Assembly (NCBI GenBank): GCA_003343845.1
Contig: QAKK01000037.1
Coordinates: 1-30,517, forward strand
From: Oscillospiraceae bacterium
Lineage (GTDB): Bacteria > Bacillota > Clostridia > Oscillospirales > CAG-272
Direction of reading: 5' to 3'
DNA length: 30,517 nt
Shown piece after piece: positions 1 through 7,776 of this stretch. Position numbers and translations under genes: made by a program. Each line of letters starts with the position of its first letter. The first letter of the stretch is position 1. The notes under the pieces are model-generated. The model worked only from the letters and a program-made list of their open reading frames with translations, was not told the DNA's origin and did no database searches.

Positions 1-227
1 GGACGCACCTCCGGTGCACCAGTTGTTCCGCCAGGGGCATAGCTGGGTAGCCGCGTGCGGGAGTGATAAACGCTGAAGGCATCTAAGCGTGAAACATGCT
101 TCAAGATTAGATATCCCACAACTTCAAGTTGGTAAGGTCACTTGCAGACTACAAGTTTGATAGGTCAGAGGTGGAAGCGCAGTAATGCGTGCAGCTGACT
201 GATACTAATAGACCGAGGGCTTGAACC
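1..227 (+). rRNA. 23S ribosomal RNA, 3' end (partial)
   Basis: The first ~227 bases read as the conserved 3' terminus of bacterial 23S rRNA. They include a 'ggcatctaagcgtgaaac' block and end in 'ctgatactaatagaccgagg', the usual last bases before the maturation site. The gene begins before the window. The 3' boundary is approximate. No 5S gene follows on this strand, although 23S is normally followed closely by 5S. Confidence 0.95.
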
Positions 228-325
228 GTCTTCGCAGCAATCTGCGGATTCGTTTCATAGCATCAGCTTCGTTGATCGCGATTCTTCCTATTTGTTCAGT
301 TTTGAGTGAACATTCACTATGTGAG

Positions 326-349
326 GCAGGTACGCAAGTGCCTGCTTTT
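326..349 (+). terminator. Possible rRNA operon terminator
   Basis: GCAGGTAC and GTGCCTGC form an 8-bp stem (one G-U pair) around a GCAA loop, followed by TTTT. It lies about 100 nt after the 23S end, where an intrinsic terminator or processing hairpin would be expected. The short U-run makes termination uncertain. Confidence 0.45.
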
Positions 350-381
350 GCAGATTCTTTAAGAATTTGCGGTTGCGATTC

Positions 382-548
382 GCAGGCGCTGGACGTTTTC
401 CCGGTTTGCGGAGCAAACGAACGGTGTTTAGCCGTCTGAGGGAATAACTCCCTTTGAACCGCAGGCGCGGGACGTTTTCCCGGTTTGCGGAGCAAACGAA
501 CGGTGTTTAGCCGTTCGAGGGGAAACTCCCTTCGAACCGCAGGTTCGT
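382..548. repeat. Two tandem ~79-nt hairpin repeats after 23S rRNA
   Basis: Two nearly identical units start at 382 and 461 (period 79 nt). Each contains a GTTTGC/GCAAAC hairpin and a second GGGA/TCCC-type hairpin, and ends with a GAACCGCAGG motif. The differences (for example GTCTGAGGG against GTTCGAGGG) are small. They fill the spacer between 23S and tRNA-Lys where 5S would normally lie. No reading frame here is convincing. Confidence 0.8.
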
Positions 549-552
549 ATAT

Positions 553-628
553 GCACCTTTAGCTCAGTTGGTAGAGCAACTGACTCTTAATCAGTGGGTC
601 CCGGGTTCGAATCCCTGAAGGTGCACCA
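553..628 (+). tRNA. tRNA-Lys(CTT)
   Basis: A full cloverleaf is visible. The acceptor stem is GCACCTT/AAGGTGC, the D-arm contains AGCTCAGTTGGTAGAGC, the anticodon loop CTCTTAA carries anticodon CTT, and the T-arm contains GGTTCGAATCC. The discriminator A and an encoded CCA follow. No promoter is evident directly upstream, so it may be read through from the rRNA operon. It is followed at once by an intrinsic terminator. Confidence 0.95.
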
Positions 629-668
629 AAACAAAAGAGCACACCATTCGGTGTGCTCTTTTGTTTTG
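629..668 (+). terminator. Intrinsic terminator after tRNA-Lys
   Basis: CAAAAGAGCACACC and its complement GGTGTGCTCTTTTG form a long perfect stem around a short ATTC loop, with a T-rich 3' side. It starts next to the tRNA CCA end. Confidence 0.9.
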
Positions 669-952
669 GTATCATGGTTTCCGATTCGAACCCCTCCAAA
701 GCCTTTTGGCTTTGGATATGCTTTGCGCTCCACCGGAGCTCAGCATCCGCACTCCATCCCGGCGCAAAGCGGGTTCTGAATCCCTGACACGATGTGCCCG
801 CGCCTTTCTGCATCAACTTTTTTAACGGCGGGAGCAAGCCCCCGCCCTACGGTGCGCACACAGTCCCCGCCATTCCGTAGGGGCGACCATTGGTCGCCCG
901 CCCGCACAAAGCAAAAACGGGCGACCAATGGTCGCCCCTACAGTATATTTCG
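669..952. repeat. Intergenic stretch with inverted GGGCGACCA repeats
   Basis: About 280 nt without a credible gene. At 877-900 and 918-941 lie two copies, in opposite orientation, of a 24-nt motif centred on GGGCGACCA/TGGTCGCCC, each itself palindromic. Further single copies occur at 21503-21526 and 28106-28129. A GC-rich block at 832-852 (GCGGGAGCAAGCCCCCGC) looks like another dispersed palindrome. At 680-700 and 770-786 there are short stretches resembling tRNA T-arms. Confidence 0.65.
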
Positions 953-1228
953 TTATTTTTTCGGTTGAAAGATGGCATCCGAGAAAGGGGATGCATTGAT
1001 CAGCGCAGCAGGTTCAACCTCTAAAGCATCGGCAATGTTGAAGAAAACATCAAGAGAAAAACTCTTTGCAATGTTAGGCGCTTCAATTACGCTGATTAGA
1101 GAGCGGCTGACATTTGCACGTTCCGCGAGCTTTTCTTGCGACATTCCGCGCACTTTCCGCAAAGCAGCAATGACCATGCCGAGCTGAATTAAGCGATCCC
1201 TGTTCTTAAAGGTCACGTCCTTTTCCAT
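953..1228 (-). CDS. XRE-family helix-turn-helix regulator
   Basis: A 91-residue protein made almost entirely of one Cro/CI-type HTH domain. Residues ~17-72 contain the pattern LRKVRGMSQEKLAERANVSR followed by a turn and a recognition helix, then an amphipathic segment ending in ALEVEPAAL. Such proteins usually bind palindromic operators near their own promoter. The Shine-Dalgarno is weak (AGG about 12 nt before the ATG), so the start is less certain than most here. It is divergent from the SLOG-like gene at 1384, with a shared ~155-nt promoter region. Autoregulation and control of that neighbour are plausible but only inferred. Confidence 0.85.
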   Translation of the reverse strand: MEKDVTFKNRDRLIQLGMVIAALRKVRGMSQEKLAERANVSRSLISVIEAPNIAKSFSLDVFFNIADALEVEPAALINASPFSDAIFQPKK

Positions 1229-1304
1229 TTTGATGTGTCGCCTGCCTTTCTTTCTGTAATTATACGGTTTTCATGCTTGTGCAACCATATATTTTGAAAA
1301 GCAC

Positions 1305-1334
1305 TTGACTATATGTGTGGAAATAGTATAGAAT
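1305..1334 (+). promoter_or_regulatory. Sigma-A-type promoter for the SLOG-like gene
   Basis: A -35 TTGACT at 1305-1310 and a -10 of TATAGA (1327-1332, 16-nt spacer) or TAGAAT (1329-1334, 18-nt spacer). It lies 50 nt upstream of the 1384 start, in an AT-rich region between the divergent XRE and SLOG-like genes. A loose CCATATA/TATATG inverted repeat (about 1284-1315) overlaps the -35 and could be an operator. Confidence 0.6.
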
Positions 1335-1383
1335 TATAAGCAAATGATAATTAATATGTAAAATGTTTGCTTTGGAGGGCACT

Positions 1384-1869
1384 ATGGGACGGTCGTTTTG
1401 TGTGAGCATGATCGGGGACAGCTTCCTGCTGCGACAGCGTGCCGTATTGCATGAGGCGGAACAGATTGCGGAACGCCTGCTATTTTACAAAGACCGTGCG
1501 GATTTTCTCATCGGCGGTGACGGCGATTTTGATCACATTGCGGTTTTGTCCGTGTTTTATGCCTGCGCACGCCATCCGGATGCGCGCGGCAGATTGATGC
1601 TGTTTCTGCCGGAGGGCGGCGGGAGCATTTACGAGCGTGCCGATTTGCGCGGGTTTTTTACCCGCATTGTGCACGTTCAGCCGACAACGGGTGACCGCTT
1701 TGCCGCGAATTTTCGCGCCATGGTCGACCGTGCCGATTTCTGCGTCTTTTGTGTGACAGAACCCCGCGGGGATGCCTACGCCGCGATGGTTTACGCACGC
1801 GAAAAGCAAAAGCCGCTTTGCAATTTGTTTGGCATGCTGCCGGAGCAGAAGAAACCGCCTACGCTGTAG
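1384..1869 (+). CDS. SLOG/YpsA-like Rossmann-fold protein
   Basis: I chose the ATG at 1384 (161 aa) over the in-frame ATG at 1363 because a GGAGG lies 6-7 nt before 1384. The protein resembles small DUF1273/SLOG proteins of Clostridia. It has an N-terminal strand ending in SMIGDS, where relatives often have GH(R), then FLIGGDGDFDHIAV at ~residues 43-56. A C-terminal 'DFCVFCVTEPRGDAYAAMVY' block at ~120-139 is typical of a nucleotide-binding Rossmann crossover. No signal peptide or membrane segment. SLOG domains are thought to bind or process nucleotide-derived ligands, but no substrate is indicated here. It stands alone, divergent from an XRE regulator, and ends before a bidirectional terminator. 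The family call rests on pattern only. Confidence 0.55.
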   Translation: MGRSFCVSMIGDSFLLRQRAVLHEAEQIAERLLFYKDRADFLIGGDGDFDHIAVLSVFYACARHPDARGRLMLFLPEGGGSIYERADLRGFFTRIVHVQPTTGDRFAANFRAMVDRADFCVFCVTEPRGDAYAAMVYAREKQKPLCNLFGMLPEQKKPPTL

Positions 1870-1984
1870 CCTGTCCTTATAGGTGTGTACGTTATTGCAG
1901 ACATTGTGCGTGCGGACCGTCGAGGACGCCGGTCCCTACAAGTTTGTGCGCGTCTCTTACATTGCACCCAGGGCGTCGACCCGC

Positions 1985-2025
1985 ATAAAAAAGAAGCCGC
2001 ACGGGCGTGCGGCTTCTTTTTTATG
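1985..2025. terminator. Bidirectional terminator between SLOG-like and MATE genes
   Basis: AAAAAAGAAGCCGCAC and its complement GTGCGGCTTCTTTTTT form a long perfect stem with a GGGC loop and T-runs in both directions. It serves the plus-strand SLOG-like gene and the minus-strand MATE pair; the MATE stop codon lies inside its edge. Confidence 0.9.
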
Positions 2026-3499
2026 CCTTCTTCTCTTTTTTCAGGATATATCGGGCGGTGGCGACGACGAGGACGAGGTCGGCGGCGATCCATGCGCCGG
2101 GGTCGCCGAAGCAGACGGCGGCAAACGCCGCGTTTGACGCGGTGTTATCGACCGGCGCGCCGTTGACGAGCGCGGGCAGGAACGCGCAGATCAGCATGCG
2201 GGCGACCAACTCGGCAATGCCTGCGCCGAGGACGTAACCGGGGCGGGAAATACCCTGCACGGCGTTGCGCATGACGAACAGCGCGCCGAGGATCACGAAC
2301 AGCGCAAGATCCACGAGAATATATGTGTTGCCGTAGCGCAGGGAAGTCTCGGTGATCTTATCCGCGCTGAGGAAAATGTGCTGGTACGCGCCGCCGATCG
2401 AGAGCAGACCGCCGCAGAGCAGGACGATCGCGGTGATGATGAGCATCATGCCGAAGGTTTGCAGCGTACCGCGGCGGATGCGCTCGCGGTCACCGCGCCC
2501 GTAGTTCTGCGCGTTGTAGCCGAGCAGACCCGAGCCGAGCCCGTTGTAGGCGGTCATGAGGAAGTTGATGAGCTTGTTTGCCGCGCCGAAGCCGTTTTGC
2601 GCGGGCGTGCCCGCGACCATTTCGCCCGTTGCGGTGAGGTCAAATTTCACGACCGCGCCCTGCATCACGATGATGCCGATCGCAAGGATGGAAAACTGCA
2701 AGCCGAGCGGCACGCCCTGCTTGATATGCGCCGCGATCGAGGACAGCGGTACGCGCCAGTCCGCACGCTCGGGGCGGAGCGCCGGGTATTTGCGCAGCGT
2801 GTAGACCGTGCAGCCGACGAGGCTGAGCAGCTGCGCCGCGACGGTGGCGATCGCCGCACCGGCGGGACCCATGCGGAGAGGCACGAGGAAGAGCAGATCC
2901 AGCCCCACATTGAGAAGCGTGGAGATCGTGAGGAAGAGCAGCGGCGTGAACGAGTCGCCGAAGGCACGCAGAATGCCGCAGATCAGGTTGTAGCCGATCT
3001 GTGCGACCGTGCCGATGAAAATGATGAGGCAATAGGTGCGTGCTGTTGTGTAAACCTCGCCGTGCGCGGGGGTGACGTTGATGAGCGCGAGCATCTGCGG
3101 CAGGAGCAGGATGGACAGCACGGTCAGAAACGCGGAGATGACGAGCGACAGCTCGATCTGTGCCGCAAACGAGCGGCGCACGCCGCGCGCATCGCGGCTG
3201 CCGACGCAGTTGGCGGTGATGACGCTGAACCCTGCCGTGCAGCCGAAGGCAAATTGCAGGAAAATGAAAGTCAGCGGGAATGTGTCGTTGACGCCCGCCA
3301 CCTGTTCGGCAGTGAGCACCTGCCCGCAGATGATGGCGTCGGTCAGGGTGTAGATCTGCTGCAAATAATAGGAGAGGATGATCGGCGCAGCGTAGAGCAG
3401 GATGACGCGCCAGGGCGTGCCCGCAGTCAGCTCGACCGGGCGCGAGAGCGCGCCGAATGCCGCACGGAGTCCGCGCGGTTTTGTTTCGGACTGCTTCAA
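2021..3499 (-). CDS. MATE-family multidrug/sodium antiporter (downstream copy)
   Basis: A 492-aa polytopic membrane protein with about twelve hydrophobic segments and the two-lobed MATE layout. Its N-terminus carries GTPWRVILLYAAPIILSYYL, and the two halves contain QQIYTLTDAIICGQ and GFGAANKLINFLM segments. MATE proteins export organic cations or drugs in exchange for Na+ or H+; no substrate can be read here. The start codon is TTG, supported by an AAGGAGG 8 nt upstream and by alignment with its neighbour. It lies 21 nt downstream of a second MATE gene with roughly three-quarters identical residues by eye, so the pair is a tandem duplication in one transcript. Its stop overlaps the bidirectional terminator at 1985-2025. 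Confidence 0.9.
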   Translation of the reverse strand: MKQSETKPRGLRAAFGALSRPVELTAGTPWRVILLYAAPIILSYYLQQIYTLTDAIICGQVLTAEQVAGVNDTFPLTFIFLQFAFGCTAGFSVITANCVGSRDARGVRRSFAAQIELSLVISAFLTVLSILLLPQMLALINVTPAHGEVYTTARTYCLIIFIGTVAQIGYNLICGILRAFGDSFTPLLFLTISTLLNVGLDLLFLVPLRMGPAGAAIATVAAQLLSLVGCTVYTLRKYPALRPERADWRVPLSSIAAHIKQGVPLGLQFSILAIGIIVMQGAVVKFDLTATGEMVAGTPAQNGFGAANKLINFLMTAYNGLGSGLLGYNAQNYGRGDRERIRRGTLQTFGMMLIITAIVLLCGGLLSIGGAYQHIFLSADKITETSLRYGNTYILVDLALFVILGALFVMRNAVQGISRPGYVLGAGIAELVARMLICAFLPALVNGAPVDNTASNAAFAAVCFGDPGAWIAADLVLVVATARYILKKEKKA

Positions 3500-3520
3500 G
3501 TCAAAAACCTCCTTCGGAAG

Positions 3521-4993
3521 TCAGGATTGCTTTTTTAAGATGTATTTCACCGTCGGGATCGCGAGGACAATATCGGCGGCGAGCCACGCGCCGGGATCGC
3601 CGAAGCAGACGGCGGCGAATGCCGCGCTCGATGCGGTGCTGTCGATCGGTGCACCGTTGACGAGGACGGGTAGGGTCGCGCAGATCAGCGAGCGCACGAC
3701 CAACTCTGCGATGCCCGCCGCGAGGACGTAGCCTGAGCGGGAAATGCCCTGCACGGCATTGCGCAGGACGTGAACCAGACCGAGCAGCACATAGAGCGAG
3801 AGGTCGACGAGGATGTAGGTGTCACCGAAGCGGAGCGAGCTTTCGCTGATCTTATCCGCGCTGAGGAAAATGTGCTGGTACGTGCCGCCGATCGAGAGCA
3901 GACCGCCGCAGACCGAGAGGATGACCGTGAGGATCAGCATCATTGCAAGCGTTTGCAGCGTGCCGCGGCGGATGCGTTCGCGATCCCCGGCGCCGTGATT
4001 CTGTGCGTTGTAGCCGAGCAGACCCGAGCCGAGCCCGGTGTATGCCGCCATCAGGAATTTGAGCAGCTTGTTTGCCGCGCCGAAGCCGTTTTGCGCGGGC
4101 GCGCCCGCCGCCATTGCCCCGGCAGGGGTGAGGTCAAATTTCACGACCGCGCCCTGCATCACGATGATGCCGATGGCGAGGATCGAGAATTGCAGCCCGA
4201 GCGGAATCCCCTGCCGCAGGTGTTCGGCGGCAAGCTTCATGTCCGGACGGAAGTCCGCGCGCTGCGGGCGCAGTGCGGGGTAGCGCCGAAGCGTGTAGAC
4301 GCCGCCGGCAAGGAGGCTGACCGCCTGCGCGATGACCGTGGCGATCGCCGCGCCCATCGGCCCCATGCGGAGCGGGATCAGGAACAGCAGGTCGAGCCCG
4401 ACATTGAGGACGGTGGAGAGCAGCAGGAAGACGAGCGACGAGAACGAATCGCCCAGCGCGCGCAGAATGCCGCAGATGAGGTTGTAGCCGATCTGCGTGA
4501 AGATGCCGAGGAAGATCACCAGGCAATAGCTGTATGCGGCGCTGTAGACCTCGCCGTGCGCGGGTGTGATATGCAGGAGCGCGAGCAGCTGCGGCAGGAG
4601 CGCCGCCGAAACGGCGGTCAGCAGGGCGGAGATGATGAGAGACAGCTTGATCTGCGTCGCAAACGAGCGGCGCAGCCCTTGATTGTCGCTGCTGCCGACG
4701 CAATTTGCGGTGATGACACTGAAGCCCGCCGTGCAGCCGAAGGCGAATTGCAGAAAGATGAAGGTCAGCGGGAAGGTGTCATTGACGCCCGCCACCTGCT
4801 CGGCGGAGAGCACCTGCCCGCAGATGATGGCGTCGGTCAGTGTGTAGACCTGCTGTAAATAATAGGAGAGGATGATCGGCGCAGCATAGAGCAGGATGAC
4901 GCGCCAGGGCGTGCCGTGCGTGAGGTCGACCGGGTGCGAAAAGGCGGCACATGCCGCGCGGAGTCCGCGCTTGCCGCCGCTTTTTTGCTGCAT
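3521..4993 (-). CDS. MATE-family multidrug/sodium antiporter (upstream copy)
   Basis: A 490-aa MATE transporter, first gene of the tandem pair. The frame stays open to 5104, but I chose the ATG at 4993 because GGGAGG lies 9 nt before it and the resulting N-terminus (MQQKSGG, then RGLRAACAAF) matches the neighbouring copy. Long blocks are identical to that copy, including AEQVAGVNDTFPLTFIFLQF and GFSVITANCVGS. Divergence is concentrated in the N-terminal tail, the cytoplasmic loop around residues 235-255 and the C-terminus. Two close paralogues could form a heterodimer-like pair or have separate substrates; neither can be told from sequence. No strong minus-strand promoter was seen upstream, although the AT-rich 5000-5130 stretch could hold one. 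Confidence 0.9.
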   Translation of the reverse strand: MQQKSGGKRGLRAACAAFSHPVDLTHGTPWRVILLYAAPIILSYYLQQVYTLTDAIICGQVLSAEQVAGVNDTFPLTFIFLQFAFGCTAGFSVITANCVGSSDNQGLRRSFATQIKLSLIISALLTAVSAALLPQLLALLHITPAHGEVYSAAYSYCLVIFLGIFTQIGYNLICGILRALGDSFSSLVFLLLSTVLNVGLDLLFLIPLRMGPMGAAIATVIAQAVSLLAGGVYTLRRYPALRPQRADFRPDMKLAAEHLRQGIPLGLQFSILAIGIIVMQGAVVKFDLTPAGAMAAGAPAQNGFGAANKLLKFLMAAYTGLGSGLLGYNAQNHGAGDRERIRRGTLQTLAMMLILTVILSVCGGLLSIGGTYQHIFLSADKISESSLRFGDTYILVDLSLYVLLGLVHVLRNAVQGISRSGYVLAAGIAELVVRSLICATLPVLVNGAPIDSTASSAAFAAVCFGDPGAWLAADIVLAIPTVKYILKKQS

Positions 4994-5132
4994 GGATGAA
5001 CACCTCCCGAAAGAAATCTCTTTGAAAACAGAATCATTATATTCGGATTTTGCAAAAATGCAAGAGGAAAATAGAAAAATGTAAGCATCCGATAGAAAAA
5101 TCAAAAAAGTTTTGAAAAATCGAAATTTCCTG

Positions 5133-5161
5133 TTGCATTTTCATTTCGGGTATGCTATAAT
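5133..5161 (+). promoter_or_regulatory. Promoter of tRNA-Val
   Basis: A -35 TTGCAT at 5133-5138, a 17-nt spacer and a consensus -10 TATAAT at 5156-5161 with an extended TG at 5153-5154. It sits 17 nt upstream of the tRNA. Confidence 0.85.
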
Positions 5162-5178
5162 AAATCCACGCGACAAAC

Positions 5179-5255
5179 GGAGGCATAGCTCAGCTGGTTA
5201 GAGTACTTGCTTGACATGCAAGGGGTCACTGGTTCGATTCCAGTTGTCTCCACCA
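5179..5255 (+). tRNA. tRNA-Val(GAC)
   Basis: The acceptor stem is GGAGGCA/TGTCTCC with one G-U pair. The anticodon stem CTTGC/GCAAG encloses loop TTGACAT, giving anticodon GAC. The T-arm contains GGTTCGATTCC, and discriminator A plus CCA are encoded. It is an independent transcription unit with its own promoter and terminator. Confidence 0.95.
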
Positions 5256-5256
5256 C

Positions 5257-5291
5257 ACAAAAAGACCACCCGACAGGGTGGTCTTTTTTGC
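5257..5291 (+). terminator. Intrinsic terminator after tRNA-Val
   Basis: AAAAAGACCACCC and GGGTGGTCTTTTTT pair around a GACA-type loop, starting 2-5 nt after the tRNA CCA. The 5292-5501 stretch beyond it has no gene; it holds small hairpins such as GCCGCTCC/GGAGCGGC around 5402-5421. Confidence 0.9.
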
Positions 5292-5501
5292 GTGGTAGAA
5301 ACTTTTGCGTCGGTATTGACCGGAATGTACGCCGCAGCATCTGCGGCACAGATGGACCCGCCTACGCACCCTGTATCGCTGTAGGTGCAGGCATTCTGTA
5401 TGCCGCTCCGCAGGAGCGGCGGATTCACAGTCGTCTCCGCTTTAACGGGCTTTTTCATTTTTCGTACACGAAAGTTCCCCCGTATTTTTCTTATTTCTAC
5501 T

Positions 5502-7754
5502 CTATCTCGTCATCTGCACGGCTGAGGCGGCGTCGGCGAGCGCGAGCGACTTCAGGCGCTCGATCGCGTCGGCGGAGAGCGGCGCGCCGGAAAGTGCGGC
5601 GGCGGCGTCCGCGAGTGCGCCGCCCTTGAGTCCGGCGACGCGGAGCGGCGCGGCGCAGCCCATGTAGCGCATCATCGCGTCGATCTTCGGGTCATAGGAG
5701 ATGCCGAGCGGCGGCTTGCCGATGGCGACGGCGTAGATCAGCAGATGCAGGCGCATGGAAATGACAAATTCGCAGCGTTCGAGCACGCCCATGATTTCGC
5801 GCGCGGTCAGCCCGCCGAGAATCTCGCCCTTGACCGTCGCCGCGGCGTTCACCTTTTCGGTGAGGTCGCGGTCGCGGCTGGATTGCATCAGGATGTAGAG
5901 CGGCTTTGCCCCCGTGCGCGCGGCGATCGCGTCCACCTCGGCGGCAAACGTCGCCGCAAAGCGGTCCTCGTCCGCGCCGCCCACTTCCTCGCTGCGGAGC
6001 GTGGCAAAGCTGCGGAGCGAGACTGCGAAAAGCGGCACATTTTCTACATTTTTCAGAATATAATCCACGCGGCGTGCGTCTGCGGGCGTCAGCAGCAGCG
6101 CAGGGTCGGCGGACAGCGTCATGCGGTCGTGCGGGATGCCGAGCGACGCCGCATAGTCCAGAGACTGCGGCTCACGCAGGGTGATCCGGTCGGCAAGCGC
6201 AAGCGTCCTTGCCACATCGCGTTCGTACCGCTCGCCGAGGATCGGTCCGAGTCCGTTTGCCAGCACAAAGACTTGCAGACCGTGCCGCTTTGCCATGCGG
6301 ATGATCGTGGTGTAATAGAACAGCGAGCGCGAGGAGGTCGTATTTTGCAGCAGGTTGCCGCCGCCGCTGATCAGCAGCTTCGCCGTGCGCATTTCGCGCA
6401 GAACGGCGGGAATGTTGAAGCGGCGGACGGCGCGCACGCCGTATTTTTTCGCACTGTTTTTGGGATCCTTGCAGAAGAATGTGATCGGCAGATCCGGCGC
6501 ATAGGCGCGGATGCCCGCCACCAGCGCCGCGGCAATCGAATCGTCGCCCGCGTTGCCGAAGCCGTAGTAGCCGCTGACTAAAATCTTGCCAGGCACGTCC
6601 GGCGTGACGGCGGGGAGACTTGCGTACATCGTCTCGTAGTCGTGCGCCATCCGCGCGGCGGAGAAGTCCTCGAGGATGACCCGGCGGCAGTAGTCGCCCA
6701 TCGCGCGGCGCGCTTCGGGTGCGGTGTCGAGCAGCTTGCAGAGGTCGGCAAAGAGCTTTGCCTCGGTGGTCTCGCCGCAGTCGCGGCAGCAGTAGTTGGT
6801 CTTCAGTGCGAGGTCGCGGCGGCTCTCGTCCATGATGCCGATGTAGCCCTCGTTGCCCGCAATGACGGTCGGCAGCCCGCAGCTCATCGCTTCGAGCGCC
6901 GCGCGGGACGCGCCGACGAAGACGTCCGCCGACGCGAGGAAGGCGGGCGTGTCGGTGCGCAGCCCCGGCGTGAAGATGATCTTTCGCCCGTGCTTTTTCT
7001 CCAGCGTGTCGGCGATCTCCCGCACGTCGGCAAGCAGATTCCGCTCGGCGGACAGCACGCCGTCGCCCACGATGACGATTTCGAGGTCGGGGTACTTTTC
7101 AAGCAGCCGCCCGGCGCATTTTGCCAGGCAAAGCTGCGCCTTGCCGCGACTCTCGTCCATGCGGCTGACTGAGACAATGCGGTGCGCCGACGGGGAGAGG
7201 GCAAGCTCGTCCCGGATGGCGGCAAAGTCGCCGCCCGGCGCAAAGCTGTCGGTGTCGATGCCGTTGACCGTGACCGAAATGTTGTCGGCAAACTGCCCGT
7301 AGTTGTCGATCAGATACTGCTTGATGTCCTCGCTGACCGCCATCTGCCGGTCGCCCCAGTTGGCAAGCCGCTTCCACAGCGGCGTCACGCGGAAGACCCA
7401 GTGTGCCGTGGTGACAAAGCGGAAGTGCAGCTGCTTTTGCAGCGAGCCGCAGATGAACGCGGGGATGCGCGCGTGCGCGTGTACCACGTCGAACTGCTCG
7501 GATGCGATCAGCTTTTTCAGCGCGGCACGGCAGCGGAGCACCGCAAGCGGGTTTTTCGTGTGCAGCGGCAGCGTGACGTGGCGGATGCCGGCGGCTTCCA
7601 GCATGTCGGCATAGCGCCCGCCTGCTGAGGCGACCGTCACGGTGTGGCCGTCGCGCACGAGCGCGCGGCAGAGCTCGTAGATGTGCGTCTCCGCACCGCC
7701 GAAGCCCATCTGCATCGTCGCCATCAGGATGTTCAGTTTCTTGTTTTCTTCCAT
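5502..7754 (-). CDS. GT4 glycosyltransferase fused to CsaB-like pyruvyltransferase
   Basis: A 750-aa two-domain protein. Residues 1-380 are a GT-B, family 4 type glycosyltransferase. GFGGAETHIYELCRAL near the N-terminus is the usual acceptor-side motif, HAHARIPAF lies at ~92-100, VGDG at ~229-232, and the ALEAMSCGLPTVIAGNEG donor-binding block at ~286-303. Residues ~390-690 are a polysaccharide pyruvyl transferase domain, with GYYGFGNAGDDSI at the start, ISGGGNLLQ at ~462-470 and SMRLHLLIYAVAIGKP at ~666-681. Known CsaB enzymes add ketal-pyruvate to cell-wall polysaccharide so that SLH-domain proteins can anchor. The fusion suggests one cytoplasmic enzyme that adds a sugar and modifies it or a neighbouring one. 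Start supported by GGAG 10 nt upstream. It stands alone between repeats. An N-terminal Rossmann motif and no signal peptide fit cytoplasmic action. Confidence 0.85.
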   Translation of the reverse strand: MEENKKLNILMATMQMGFGGAETHIYELCRALVRDGHTVTVASAGGRYADMLEAAGIRHVTLPLHTKNPLAVLRCRAALKKLIASEQFDVVHAHARIPAFICGSLQKQLHFRFVTTAHWVFRVTPLWKRLANWGDRQMAVSEDIKQYLIDNYGQFADNISVTVNGIDTDSFAPGGDFAAIRDELALSPSAHRIVSVSRMDESRGKAQLCLAKCAGRLLEKYPDLEIVIVGDGVLSAERNLLADVREIADTLEKKHGRKIIFTPGLRTDTPAFLASADVFVGASRAALEAMSCGLPTVIAGNEGYIGIMDESRRDLALKTNYCCRDCGETTEAKLFADLCKLLDTAPEARRAMGDYCRRVILEDFSAARMAHDYETMYASLPAVTPDVPGKILVSGYYGFGNAGDDSIAAALVAGIRAYAPDLPITFFCKDPKNSAKKYGVRAVRRFNIPAVLREMRTAKLLISGGGNLLQNTTSSRSLFYYTTIIRMAKRHGLQVFVLANGLGPILGERYERDVARTLALADRITLREPQSLDYAASLGIPHDRMTLSADPALLLTPADARRVDYILKNVENVPLFAVSLRSFATLRSEEVGGADEDRFAATFAAEVDAIAARTGAKPLYILMQSSRDRDLTEKVNAAATVKGEILGGLTAREIMGVLERCEFVISMRLHLLIYAVAIGKPPLGISYDPKIDAMMRYMGCAAPLRVAGLKGGALADAAAALSGAPLSADAIERLKSLALADAASAVQMTR

Positions 7755-7776
7755 ATATATAGGTCTCCGTTAATTC

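Noticed and set aside
382..548. CRISPR-like array after 23S rRNA
   Set aside because: There are only two units, head-to-tail with no variable spacer, and the whole unit is repeated. No cas genes in the window.
559..837. Minus-strand frame containing GIRTRDPLIKSQLLYQLS
   Set aside because: This peptide is the well-known false translation of an antisense tRNA. Similar false frames lie at 5155-5458 and 30235-30510.
1363..1383. Earlier ATG of the SLOG-like gene
   Set aside because: No SD before 1363, whereas GGAGG is well placed for 1384; the seven extra residues add no family similarity.
2378..3538. Long plus-strand open frame (386 codons) opposite the MATE gene
   Set aside because: It is the antisense shadow of a strongly coding GC-rich gene. 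Its composition (R, A, D, E, H-rich, no domain) is typical of such shadows. The same holds for 3770-4858.
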